DNA from: an uncultured Lachnospiraceae bacterium
GTDB taxonomy: Bacteria > Bacillota_A > Clostridia > Lachnospirales > Lachnospiraceae
Assembly (NCBI GenBank): GCA_910587495.1
Contig: CAJUMT010000007.1
Location: 2,700-42,117 of the forward strand
Length of the DNA: 39,418 bases
Direction: 5' to 3'
The notes beneath the pieces were generated by a model. The model worked only from the letters and a program-made list of their open reading frames with translations. It ran no database searches and was not told the origin of the DNA. Of the stretch, positions 31,722 to 38,515 are shown piece after piece (within the stretch, counting starts at the first letter, position 1; every line of letters starts with the position of its first letter). A program made the translations under genes and the position numbers.

Positions 31722-32264
31722 ATGGCAAAATGGGTATGCAGTGTATGCGGTTATGTTCATGAGGGAGATGCAGCACCGGAGAAATGTCCGCAGTGTGGAG
31801 TACCGGCAAGCAAATTTAATAAGCAGGAGGAAGGCTTAAGCTGGGCAGCAGAGCATGTAGTAGGCGTTGCACAGGGCGTAAGCGAAGATATCATTGAGGA
31901 TTTAAGAGCTAACTTTAACGGAGAGTGCTCTGAGGTTGGTATGTACCTTGCTATGGCTCGCGTGGCTCATAGAGAAGGATATCCGGAGATCGGCCTTTAC
32001 TGGGAGAAAGCAGCTTACGAAGAGGCAGAGCACGCTGCTAAATTCGCAGAACTGTTAGGCGAAGTCGTAACAGACAGCACCAAGAAAAACCTTGAGATGC
32101 GTGTGGCAGCAGAGAACGGCGCTACTGCTGGTAAGTTTGATCTTGCAAAACGTGCGAAAGCTGCGAACCTTGACGCAATTCATGATACCGTTCATGAAAT
32201 GGCAAGGGATGAGGCAAGACACGGCAAAGCGTTTGCAGGGCTGCTTAAGAGGTACTTCGGATAA
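31722..32264 (+). CDS. reverse rubrerythrin (NADH peroxidase component)
   Basis: This non-heme di-iron protein reduces peroxide, and in some relatives oxygen, in anaerobes. The 180 residues begin with a rubredoxin-like domain (Cys6, Cys9, Cys22 and Cys25, in WVCSVCGY and KCPQCG), followed by a four-helix ferritin-like domain (about 50-180). The iron ligands lie in FNGECSEVGMYLAMARVAH, in AAYEEAEHAAKF and in MARDEARHGKAF. The rubredoxin part is N-terminal, the reverse of classical rubrerythrin, as in the clostridial revRbr that is strongly induced by oxygen when PerR is lost. AAAAGGAG precedes the ATG. It has its own consensus promoter with an operator-like repeat and a strong terminator. Confidence 0.93.
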   Translation: MAKWVCSVCGYVHEGDAAPEKCPQCGVPASKFNKQEEGLSWAAEHVVGVAQGVSEDIIEDLRANFNGECSEVGMYLAMARVAHREGYPEIGLYWEKAAYEEAEHAAKFAELLGEVVTDSTKKNLEMRVAAENGATAGKFDLAKRAKAANLDAIHDTVHEMARDEARHGKAFAGLLKRYFG

Positions 32265-32302
32265 TCAAAAATCCGTAAAATTAGGGCAAAACGGTATTTT
32301 AA

Positions 32303-32335
32303 GGGGATCGGCTCTTTGGGGCTGATCCTCTTTTT
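32303..32335 (+). terminator. rho-independent terminator after rubrerythrin
   Basis: An 11-bp stem (32303-32313 with 32320-32330, several G-U pairs) is followed by five T. Confidence 0.8.
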
Positions 32336-32431
32336 GGCTTCAGTAGCAGTAATCCTCCCATTTTCTCCTTTTATCGTATCATCATTTTTTATGGTCTGCG
32401 CTGTTTTTCAGACTTTAAACCGTGAAAAGAC

Positions 32432-32460
32432 TTGATAATAATTGAATCTGATATTATAAT
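32432..32460 (+). promoter_or_regulatory. promoter of the unknown gene at 32506
   Basis: TTGATA (32432-32437) and TATAAT (32455-32460) are 17 bases apart and 46 bases before the GTG start. The stretch 32336-32431 holds nothing else I can assign. Confidence 0.7.
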
Positions 32461-32505
32461 CATAGATATGAAAATAATATCAAATTAAGGAAAGGACAGG
32501 TTATT

Positions 32506-33120
32506 GTGAAAAAAACAACCACGATTAATATTGAAAAGCCCATCCTGGATTTCCTGGATGCGGAAGCGAGGAGGCTTTCGATTTCCAGAAATGAACTTTT
32601 GGAAGCTCATACGATTTTGTACCACGCAAAGTGTGGGATGCCGTCGTCTACTGCGCAAATTCAAGATTTTGTAGACAGTTTTCCGCTGAAAAAACGTGGA
32701 AATACTTCGCCGAATTTTCGTAGTACAATCAAAGGACTCACAACAGCGGATTCTTGGACACTCGCGATTTTTTATACTGCCCTGAACCTCATCGAAGGGA
32801 TGGAGGTTTCCATTTCACGCTTTTCGAACATCTGGAAACATGGAGACACCGTAGCCTATTTTTGTTACGGCGATAAGATCGGACGGATGGATGTTGCTGA
32901 TCTGCTCGCAAAGCAAGCCGGGAATGTGGATCGGAGTCTGAACCGGTCTGCCGGGGGGCCATTCTATTTTTCCTGTCTCCAGCAGTTGCTGCATATCCAA
33001 AGTTACCCAAAGTGGGCGGATTTTCTGCGGATTTTGACGTTGCCCGCAAACACCGCGATTGTTGAAGTCGATGCGAACAATCTCTTGCATACGGTCTTAC
33101 CGGCGCTGGAAGAACTATAA
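32506..33120 (+). CDS. unknown protein, possible ribbon-helix-helix N-terminus
   Basis: I do not recognise this protein of 204 residues. The GTG start follows AAGGAAAGGACAGG and a good promoter lies upstream, so the gene looks real. The N-terminal 40 residues (TTTINIEKPILDFLDAEARR, then LSISRNELLEA) have the strand-helix-helix pattern of CopG/Arc-type DNA-binding proteins, starting with alternating Thr and Ile and a turn at SISRNE. The rest is soluble and globular: a helical middle (WTLAIFYTALNLIEGMEVSI) and a mixed C-terminus with several Trp and Tyr. No membrane segment, signal peptide or metal motif is seen. It stands alone, followed at once by a perfect hairpin. Possible roles include a small regulator or an accessory-element gene; none is proven. 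Confidence 0.65.
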   Translation: MKKTTTINIEKPILDFLDAEARRLSISRNELLEAHTILYHAKCGMPSSTAQIQDFVDSFPLKKRGNTSPNFRSTIKGLTTADSWTLAIFYTALNLIEGMEVSISRFSNIWKHGDTVAYFCYGDKIGRMDVADLLAKQAGNVDRSLNRSAGGPFYFSCLQQLLHIQSYPKWADFLRILTLPANTAIVEVDANNLLHTVLPALEEL

Positions 33121-33126
33121 TTACAA

Positions 33127-33161
33127 AGTCAAGGCCACCGGCTAAGCCGGTGGCCTTGACT
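33127..33161. repeat. perfect 16-bp inverted repeat with TAA loop
   Basis: AGTCAAGGCCACCGGC (33127-33142) and its exact reverse complement (33146-33161) are separated by three bases. It begins six bases after the stop of the unknown gene. No T run follows on the plus strand (GGGGGTGC), so it is not a standard terminator. It resembles REP-like or IS200/IS605-end hairpins. The stretch 33162-33316 beyond it holds nothing I can assign. Confidence 0.75.
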
Positions 33162-33316
33162 GGGGGTGCTGTTAGATACAACTGTCATTGCGGCGATACA
33201 CAAAGAAAGAGCAAGAGTGCATAAATAGAGGAATTTACGCAATAAAAACTAATAATCACCCAAAACAAAGCAATCCGATAACTTGGAATAAAAAGACTCG
33301 GAGTTTATAACTCTAT

Positions 33317-33390
33317 TTGAATAGTTTCGGATTTTTTTCGTTATACTTATAAGCAAGAGGTGTACTCCATGGATTATAAGTATAACGAAA
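33317..33390 (+). promoter_or_regulatory. promoter and 17-bp inverted-repeat operator of the XRE gene
   Basis: TTGAAT (33317-33322) and TATACT (33342-33347) are 19 bases apart. The segment 33336-33352 is an exact 17-base reverse complement of 33374-33390, extendable to 20 bp with one G-U pair. The left arm covers the -10; the right arm covers codons 2-8 of the gene. The 21-base loop holds the ribosome binding site AGAGGTG and the ATG. Autorepression at DNA level is the likeliest role. Confidence 0.65.
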
Positions 33391-33599
33391 GAATAAGGGA
33401 GATCAGAGAGGATCATGCTCTGACTCAGAAGAAGGTAGCCAGCCTGCTGCATGTGGGCCAGAGAACATATTCAGATTATGAGACCGGCAAGACGAGGATT
33501 CCAGTGGACAGCCTTTTAATTCTTGCCAGGTTCTACAATGTGTCTATGGATTATATCACAGGGGCGAGCAATATTAAAACAGAGTTTCCGAAGAGGTAA
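33369..33599 (+). CDS. small XRE-family transcription regulator
   Basis: This is a 76-residue DNA-binding protein made of little more than one Cro/CI-type helix-turn-helix. Residues 8-62 give the five-helix fold, with ALTQKKVASLLHVGQRTYSD as helices 2 and 3 and TRIPVDSLLILARFYNVSMD as helices 4 and 5; the ending YITGAS is usual for clostridial members. The ATG at 33369 follows AGAGGTG by six bases; a GTG three codons upstream overlaps that site and is unlikely. The start codon lies inside the loop of a large inverted repeat, so the protein may control itself. The stop codon TAA is part of the terminator stem. Its targets outside this locus are unknown. Confidence 0.85.
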   Translation: MDYKYNERIREIREDHALTQKKVASLLHVGQRTYSDYETGKTRIPVDSLLILARFYNVSMDYITGASNIKTEFPKR

Positions 33600-33642
33600 G
33601 CGATAACGGTTGTATCAGATCCGGTTGTCGCTTATTTTTTTT
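33597..33642 (+). terminator. rho-independent terminator of the XRE gene
   Basis: An 11-bp stem (33597-33607 with 33624-33634, one G-U pair) is followed by eight T. The stop codon forms the first three bases of the stem. Confidence 0.85.
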
Positions 33643-33710
33643 GCATATTGTCAGAAATTATCTGCTAATAAATTTTTTGTTTTTTAAGAGAAAGCACCTT
33701 AGGGTAGGCA

Positions 33711-33890
33711 TAATGCACAAAATATGGCGCAGGTTTGGTGAATGACGGAGAAGTTATCAAATATTTTCCCCCATAAAACGACAAAGTTATCCACATTTTC
33801 GGGGGATTAAAAGGCGGATATAATAGAGTTGTACACAAAGTTATCCACATTATCCACATTTTCGGTGTGAAAAAGAGCAAGTTATACACA
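33711..33890 (+). other. orphan cluster of DnaA boxes
   Basis: This gene-free stretch (33643-34052) contains three perfect TTATCCACA boxes (33787-33795, 33841-33849 and 33850-33858, the last two in tandem) and one TTATACACA (33882-33890). There are also single-mismatch boxes TTGTACACA (33829-33837) and TAATGCACA (33711-33719). All point the same way. A longer unit, ACAAAGTTATCCACATT, occurs at 33781-33797 and again at 33834-33850. AT-rich DNA lies on both sides. No dnaA, dnaN or rep gene is in the window. It may be a DnaA-titration or regulatory cluster, or part of an origin. Confidence 0.75.
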
Positions 33891-34052
33891 GGATAAAATA
33901 AACAGATGTTTTGTGAGTAAGTCCCAAAAATAGATTTTTTTTGAAAAACAGGAATATTCTGATGACAGGGTAAAATATCAGAAAATTTAAAAAGATGTCT
34001 TTTCATATAGGCAGGAATCATGTACAATAGGGCGTGCGGAGGTAAATGGAAA

Positions 34053-34697
34053 ATGCGTTTAAGGAATATAAAAGGTGCAAGAGAAGTGATTGCCGGGAGT
34101 CATTATGTAGTACATGAAGAAGAGAAGCAGGCGGGAAGCTGGCATGAGATTTTCGGGAATGATCACCCGATCCATATAGAGATTGGTATGGGTAAGGGGA
34201 AATTTATTATGGCGCTGGCTAAAAGGAACCCTCATATGAATTATGTGGGGATCGAGAAATACTCCAGCGTGTTGATCCGTGCGCTGGATAAGATGGAGCG
34301 GGAAGAAAAGCCTCTTAAAAATCTGTATTTTATAAGAATGGATGCAGAAAATATTACAAATGTATTTGCCAAAGACGAGGTGGACAGAATTTATCTGAAT
34401 TTCTCCGATCCATGGCCTAAGGACCGGCACGCGAAAAGAAGATTGACAAGTAAAGAATTTTTCGACCGCTATAATAAGATTTTATCGCCAAAGGGACGGG
34501 TGGAATTTAAGACGGATAACAGGGTTTTATTTGATTTTTCTGTGGAATCCGTAAAGGAAGCAGGCTGGAAACTTAAGGCAGTCACTTATGATCTTCACCA
34601 TGACGAAACATTGGTGCAGGGAAATATTATGACGGAATATGAGGAACGCTTTTTGGCGCTGGGAAATCCGATTCATAAACTGATCGCCAGCCGGTGA
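34053..34697 (+). CDS. trmB: tRNA (guanine-46-N7) methyltransferase
   Basis: TrmB methylates G46 in the variable loop of tRNAs with S-adenosylmethionine. The 214 residues have the SAM-binding motif IHIEIGMGKGKFI, YVGIEKYSSVL, and the family signature YLNFSDPWPKDRHAKRRL, followed by VEFKTDNRVLFDFSVE. I chose ATG 34053 because GGAGG (34038-34042) lies ten bases upstream; the frame is open from 34020, but those codons cover the ribosome site. It lies just downstream of the DnaA-box cluster and upstream of a tRNA-Lys gene. No clear -35 and -10 pair was found for it, although a TATAAT at 33819 lies within the DnaA-box region. Confidence 0.93.
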   Translation: MRLRNIKGAREVIAGSHYVVHEEEKQAGSWHEIFGNDHPIHIEIGMGKGKFIMALAKRNPHMNYVGIEKYSSVLIRALDKMEREEKPLKNLYFIRMDAENITNVFAKDEVDRIYLNFSDPWPKDRHAKRRLTSKEFFDRYNKILSPKGRVEFKTDNRVLFDFSVESVKEAGWKLKAVTYDLHHDETLVQGNIMTEYEERFLALGNPIHKLIASR

Positions 34698-34737
34698 CAA
34701 AATAATAAAATTTTTTTAAAAAATATGAAAAAAGTAC

Positions 34738-34766
34738 TTGCATTTTCTTAAGGATGTGGGTATAAT
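34738..34766 (+). promoter_or_regulatory. promoter of tRNA-Lys
   Basis: TTGCAT (34738-34743) and TATAAT (34761-34766) are 17 bases apart, about 30 bases before the mature tRNA 5' end. Confidence 0.75.
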
Positions 34767-34803
34767 TAGTTTTGTTCGTTAGAGGATACAAGAAATCGGA
34801 TAT

Positions 34804-34876
34804 GCGCTTTTAGCTCAGTTGGTAGAGCACCTGACTCTTAATCAGGGTGTCCAGGGTTCGAGCCCCTGATGGCGCA
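34804..34876 (+). tRNA. tRNA-Lys (anticodon CTT)
   Basis: The 73 bases fold as a full cloverleaf: acceptor GCGCTTT/ATGGCGC, D stem GCTC/GAGC, anticodon stem CCTGA/TCAGG with loop CTCTTAA, and T stem CAGGG/CCCTG with loop TTCGAGC. The anticodon is CTT at 34837-34839, reading AAG. The discriminator base is A and CCA is not encoded. The acceptor stem has one T-T mismatch at pair 6-67 and one G-T pair beside it. Confidence 0.95.
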
Positions 34877-34881
34877 TGCAG

Positions 34882-34927
34882 GAGCACTGTTTTTGGAACT
34901 TTGAGTCCGGGGGCGGTGTTCTTTTTT
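34882..34927 (+). terminator. terminator after tRNA-Lys
   Basis: GAGCACTG (34882-34889) pairs with CGGTGTTC (34914-34921) using G-U pairs, followed by six T. The loop is long (24 bases) with a GGAACTTTGAGTCC inner segment. Confidence 0.65.
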
Positions 34928-34979
34928 GTGTAAAAAAACAGCGAAATCCCGTAAGTTAAGAAAGGAGTTATGTGGATAT

Positions 34980-36266
34980 ATGGGACATTTGACGACCAGA
35001 GATGCTTATAAGAATCTGGAAGAACGGATCAATTGGTTTACCCAGGGCGCTCCGCCTTCGGAAGCTTTATACAAGATTTTGCAGGTATTGTATACGGAAA
35101 AGGAAGCGAAATGGGTAGCGCTTTTGCCGGTGCGGCCGTTTACGCTTAAACGGGCGGCCAGGATTTGGGGGACTACGGAGGCAAAGGCTGAGAAGCTTTT
35201 GGATCGTCTTTGCGAGAAAGCACTTCTGGTGGATTCTGAGTATCATGGGGAGCGGCAGTTTGTCATGCCGCCGCCTATGGCAGGGTTTATCGAGTTTGCC
35301 TTGATGCGTACGAGAGGGGATATTGACCAGAAATATTTAAGCGAGCTGTATTATCAGTATATGAATGTGGAAGAAGATTTTGTGAAAGACCTGTTTTTTG
35401 CTACTGAGACCCGCCTGGGCAGAGTCTTTGTGCAGGAGCCGGTTCTTACCAATGATAAGACAAACCACATTTTAGACTATGAGCGGGCCACGCACATTGT
35501 GGAGGAAGCACAGTATATCGGCCTTGGCACCTGCTACTGCCGGCATAAGATGTATCATGCGGGACATCCCTGTGAGATTGACGCGCCCTGGGACGTATGT
35601 CTGACCTTTGATAATGTGGCCCGTTCCTTGGCGGAACATGGACAGTATGCAAGACTTATTTCCAAAGAAGAAGCAAAAGACGTCCTGGCGCTTTCTTATG
35701 AGAGCAACCTGGTGCAGATTGGCGAAAATGTGCGCGAACATCCGGCGTTTATCTGCAATTGCTGCGGGTGCTGCTGCGAAGCGCTGCAGGCCGCCAGAAA
35801 ATTCAGCCCCATGCAGCCGGTGGCGACAACCAACTATATTCCGAAGATTTCTTTAGAAACCTGTATCGGCTGCGGTAAATGTGCAAAGGTCTGCCCGATT
35901 CTCGCTATTTCCATGGAGGAAGAAAAGGAAGGCAAAAAGCGGCATGCGGTAGTGGATGAAGAGATCTGTTTAGGCTGCGGCGTCTGTGCCCGTAATTGTA
36001 AGGCAGGAGCCATAGAGCTTAAAAAGCGTCCGGTGCAGGTCATTACGCCTGTGAACAGTACTCATCGTTTTGTGCTGCAGGCCATAGAAAAAGGGACGCT
36101 GCAGAATCTGGTATTTGACAACCAGGCGTTTGCCAACCACAGAGCGATGGCGGCCGTGTTTGGGACTATATTGAAGCTGCCGCCTCTCAAGCAGGCCCTT
36201 GCGAGCAAACAGTTCAAATCCGTATATCTGGACAGGCTTTTGTCCATGCAGAAAAAGAAATCATGA
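34980..36266 (+). CDS. winged-helix/4Fe-4S cluster protein
   Basis: The 428 residues begin with a winged-helix-like region (about 25-110, with AARIWGTTEAKAEKLLDRLC). A cysteine-rich middle follows (Cys185 and Cys187 in GTCYCRHK, Cys198, Cys207, and the cluster CNCCGCCCE at 259-267). Next comes a two-cluster ferredoxin domain: Cys295, 298, 301 and 305 in CIGCGKCAKVCP, and Cys330, 333, 336 and 340 in CLGCGVCARNCK. It is an oxygen-sensitive electron-transfer or redox-sensing protein; I cannot name a partner or reaction. ATG 34980 follows AAGGAG; the open frame upstream overlaps the tRNA terminator. It overlaps the helicase gene by four bases (ATGA), so the two are translationally coupled. The helix-turn-helix part suggests a regulatory role but may be structural. 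Confidence 0.75.
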   Translation: MGHLTTRDAYKNLEERINWFTQGAPPSEALYKILQVLYTEKEAKWVALLPVRPFTLKRAARIWGTTEAKAEKLLDRLCEKALLVDSEYHGERQFVMPPPMAGFIEFALMRTRGDIDQKYLSELYYQYMNVEEDFVKDLFFATETRLGRVFVQEPVLTNDKTNHILDYERATHIVEEAQYIGLGTCYCRHKMYHAGHPCEIDAPWDVCLTFDNVARSLAEHGQYARLISKEEAKDVLALSYESNLVQIGENVREHPAFICNCCGCCCEALQAARKFSPMQPVATTNYIPKISLETCIGCGKCAKVCPILAISMEEEKEGKKRHAVVDEEICLGCGVCARNCKAGAIELKKRPVQVITPVNSTHRFVLQAIEKGTLQNLVFDNQAFANHRAMAAVFGTILKLPPLKQALASKQFKSVYLDRLLSMQKKKS

Positions 36267-38197
36267 TTAATAAGAAAAGACTGCTGCAGTTCTATGTAGA
36301 ACAATATGAGAAAGAAAGCAGCAAAAAACCGAAAAAACCGCCCAGATATGCAGGGATGGAGAGGAAGGTGGAGGCGCTTCGCAGATCGCTCAAAAATGCC
36401 AGGCCTTCCAGGATCAATATACGAAATCTGGAATACCTGCATCAGCAGGTTAAAAAAACTGCCGCCTTTGCTGTGCGCAGGCACCGGGAAGACATTACGG
36501 CGCTTGTGAATGAAGAATTGCTTCCTAAATTGATGGCATTGGATCTTGGCACGCTTTTGGAGGAACAAAAAGAAGGAATAAGCGGAGAATTTTTATCTTA
36601 TCTAAGGCGTACACTTCCGGGGCGTATCTGCCAGGAATCACTGTTTACGTTGTATCCGCAGTTTCGCCAGCATAAGGTGAAAGATAAAATTTTGGAATTG
36701 GTTCCCATGCGTCCGGAGATGGAGTTTTCAGAAGTTCGGCAGATGAAGCGGCATTTTATTCTGCATATAGGTCCAACGAACAGCGGCAAGACATTCCGTT
36801 CGCTGGAACGGCTAAAACAGGCGTCCTGCGGGGTATATCTGGGACCATTGAGGCTCCTGGCCCTGGAAGTTTATGAGCAGATGCAGCAGTATCAGGTGCC
36901 TTGTACCATGCGTACAGGCCAGGAGTGTATCGAAGAAGAGGGCAGCAGGGTTACGGCATCCACGATTGAAATGGCGGATTTTGATGAAAGCTACGATACC
37001 GCTGTCATTGATGAAGCGCAGATGGTTGCTGATCCGGACAGAGGGCATTCCTGGACCAAGGCAATACTGGGGCTTAGGGCCGAAGAAATCCATATTTGTA
37101 TGAGTCCGGCAGCTAAGCAGGCTATCATCCATTTAATTGAGCTGTGCGGGGATACTTACGAAATATGTATGTATGAACGCAAGACGAAGCTGCTCTGTGA
37201 AAATAGACCTTTTGTTTTTCCGGATGATGTGAAAAAGGGAGATGCTTTGATCGTATTTTCCAAAAAATCCGTACTGGATGTGGCGGGCAGGCTGGAAGAG
37301 AAAAAAGTGGACGCCAGTGTTATATATGGAAGTCTTCCGCCGGAGATCCGCCGCCGTCAGATGCATTTGTTTAATAAAGGCAAGACTAAGGTGGTCGTCG
37401 CCACGGACGCTATCGGTATGGGACTGAATCTTCCTGTGCGAAGAATTGTATTTTTGCAGGCGGAAAAATTTGACGGCGTCAGCAGGCGTCCTTTGCATGT
37501 GTCGGAGATCAAGCAGATATCCGGCCGCGCGGGACGGTTCGGCATTTATAATTCCGGTTATGTGAATGCCATGGGCGCCAAAGAGCTGGAATATATCAGA
37601 GAGCGGTATGAAAAAGAGGAAGAACCGATTGATACAGTAAATTTAGGCTTTCCCCAGGTACTTCTTGACATAGACGCGCCTCTGGATGAGCTGATGAAGA
37701 TCTGGCATGACGTTATGCCTTTCAAGCCGTTTATAAAGGAAAATATCGACGAAGCTTTGTATCTGTATGAGCAGGCGAAACGCTTCAGGCGGATGATCGA
37801 CGGGTTCGACAATAAGAGGATGTTGTATAAGATGATTACCTGTCCCATTGACGTCAAAGACAGGGAAGTGGTATCGCTCTGGCTGGAATACTGTAAAACA
37901 TATACGGCGGATGTGTCGCTTGCGAAGCCTGTGCTTTATAAAGGCAGAGATAAGGGAATCCTGCAGTATGAGACTTATTATAAACAGTTGGATTTGTATT
38001 ATCAGTTTTCTCACCGGATGCAGAAAATCATTGATGAAGAATGGCTGGATGCGGAACGCTCGAAAACGGAAATGGCTATCATGAGGTATTTGACGAAAGG
38101 GAAACATAACTATATCGCCCGATGTCGTTACTGCGGAAAGCTGCTTCCTTTGGCTTCACCGTTCCAAGTGTGCGACTTGTGTTACTGCAGAAAATAA
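36263..38197 (+). CDS. SUV3-like DExH-box RNA helicase
   Basis: This is a superfamily 2 helicase closest in its motifs to SUV3, the helicase of the mitochondrial RNA degradosome. The 644 residues have a helical N-terminus (1-150), Walker A at 170-177 (GPTNSGKT, Lys176), YLGPLRLLALEVYEQ, the Walker B box DEAQM at 250-254, VIYGSLPPEIRRRQM, ATDAIGMGLNLPV and motif VI QISGRAGRFG at about 418-427. After the SUV3-type C-terminal helices there is a zinc-knuckle CRYCGKLLPLASPFQVCDLC at the end. It should unwind RNA, or RNA-DNA hybrids, with ATP. It overlaps the 4Fe-4S gene upstream by four bases and is followed by clpS after 15 bases. Confidence 0.85.
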   Translation: MINKKRLLQFYVEQYEKESSKKPKKPPRYAGMERKVEALRRSLKNARPSRINIRNLEYLHQQVKKTAAFAVRRHREDITALVNEELLPKLMALDLGTLLEEQKEGISGEFLSYLRRTLPGRICQESLFTLYPQFRQHKVKDKILELVPMRPEMEFSEVRQMKRHFILHIGPTNSGKTFRSLERLKQASCGVYLGPLRLLALEVYEQMQQYQVPCTMRTGQECIEEEGSRVTASTIEMADFDESYDTAVIDEAQMVADPDRGHSWTKAILGLRAEEIHICMSPAAKQAIIHLIELCGDTYEICMYERKTKLLCENRPFVFPDDVKKGDALIVFSKKSVLDVAGRLEEKKVDASVIYGSLPPEIRRRQMHLFNKGKTKVVVATDAIGMGLNLPVRRIVFLQAEKFDGVSRRPLHVSEIKQISGRAGRFGIYNSGYVNAMGAKELEYIRERYEKEEEPIDTVNLGFPQVLLDIDAPLDELMKIWHDVMPFKPFIKENIDEALYLYEQAKRFRRMIDGFDNKRMLYKMITCPIDVKDREVVSLWLEYCKTYTADVSLAKPVLYKGRDKGILQYETYYKQLDLYYQFSHRMQKIIDEEWLDAERSKTEMAIMRYLTKGKHNYIARCRYCGKLLPLASPFQVCDLCYCRK

Positions 38198-38212
38198 AAA
38201 CAGGGGGCTGTC

Positions 38213-38515
38213 ATGGCAATAAAAGAGAGTATCAAGGAACAGACAGGAAGTAAGATTAAGACGCCTAAAAGGTATCAGGTTTTACTCTACAATGATGATT
38301 TTACGCCTATGGATTTTGTGGTGGAAGTGTTAATGAAGATTTTTGACAAAGATGAAAAAACGGCGGTGACCCTGATGCTGGGGATCCACGAAGGAAGTTA
38401 TGCGGTGGCAGGGGTTTATCCAAAAGACATTGCCCGGACGAAAGCTGTGCAGACGGTACAGTGGGCCAGAGAGGAAGGCTATCCTCTGAAAGCGGAGGCA
38501 GTATGCGAGCCATAG
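38213..38515 (+). CDS. clpS: ClpS adaptor of the Clp protease
   Basis: ClpS delivers N-degron substrates to a ClpA- or ClpC-type unfoldase. The 100 residues have the conserved YQVLLYNDDFTPMDFVVEVL, whose Asn and Asp residues bind the N-terminal residue, then the helix KTAVTLMLGIHEGSYAVAGV, where most relatives read VHxxG, and the ending YPKDIARTKAVQTVQWARE. The ATG follows AGGGGG. In many bacteria clpA follows clpS; here the next gene is a metallo-hydrolase whose start overlaps clpS by 13 bases. The partner unfoldase must be encoded elsewhere. Confidence 0.9.
   Translation: MAIKESIKEQTGSKIKTPKRYQVLLYNDDFTPMDFVVEVLMKIFDKDEKTAVTLMLGIHEGSYAVAGVYPKDIARTKAVQTVQWAREEGYPLKAEAVCEP

Noticed and set aside
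33643..34052. Calling this stretch the chromosomal origin oriC
   Set aside because: The DnaA boxes are convincing, but dnaA, dnaN, rpmH and gyrase genes are absent and gene directions do not switch here, so only a DnaA-box cluster is claimed.
34804..34876. tRNA-Lys as an attachment site for an integrated element
   Set aside because: No integrase gene and no repeated tRNA 3' end are present in the window; the genes on both sides look like core genes.
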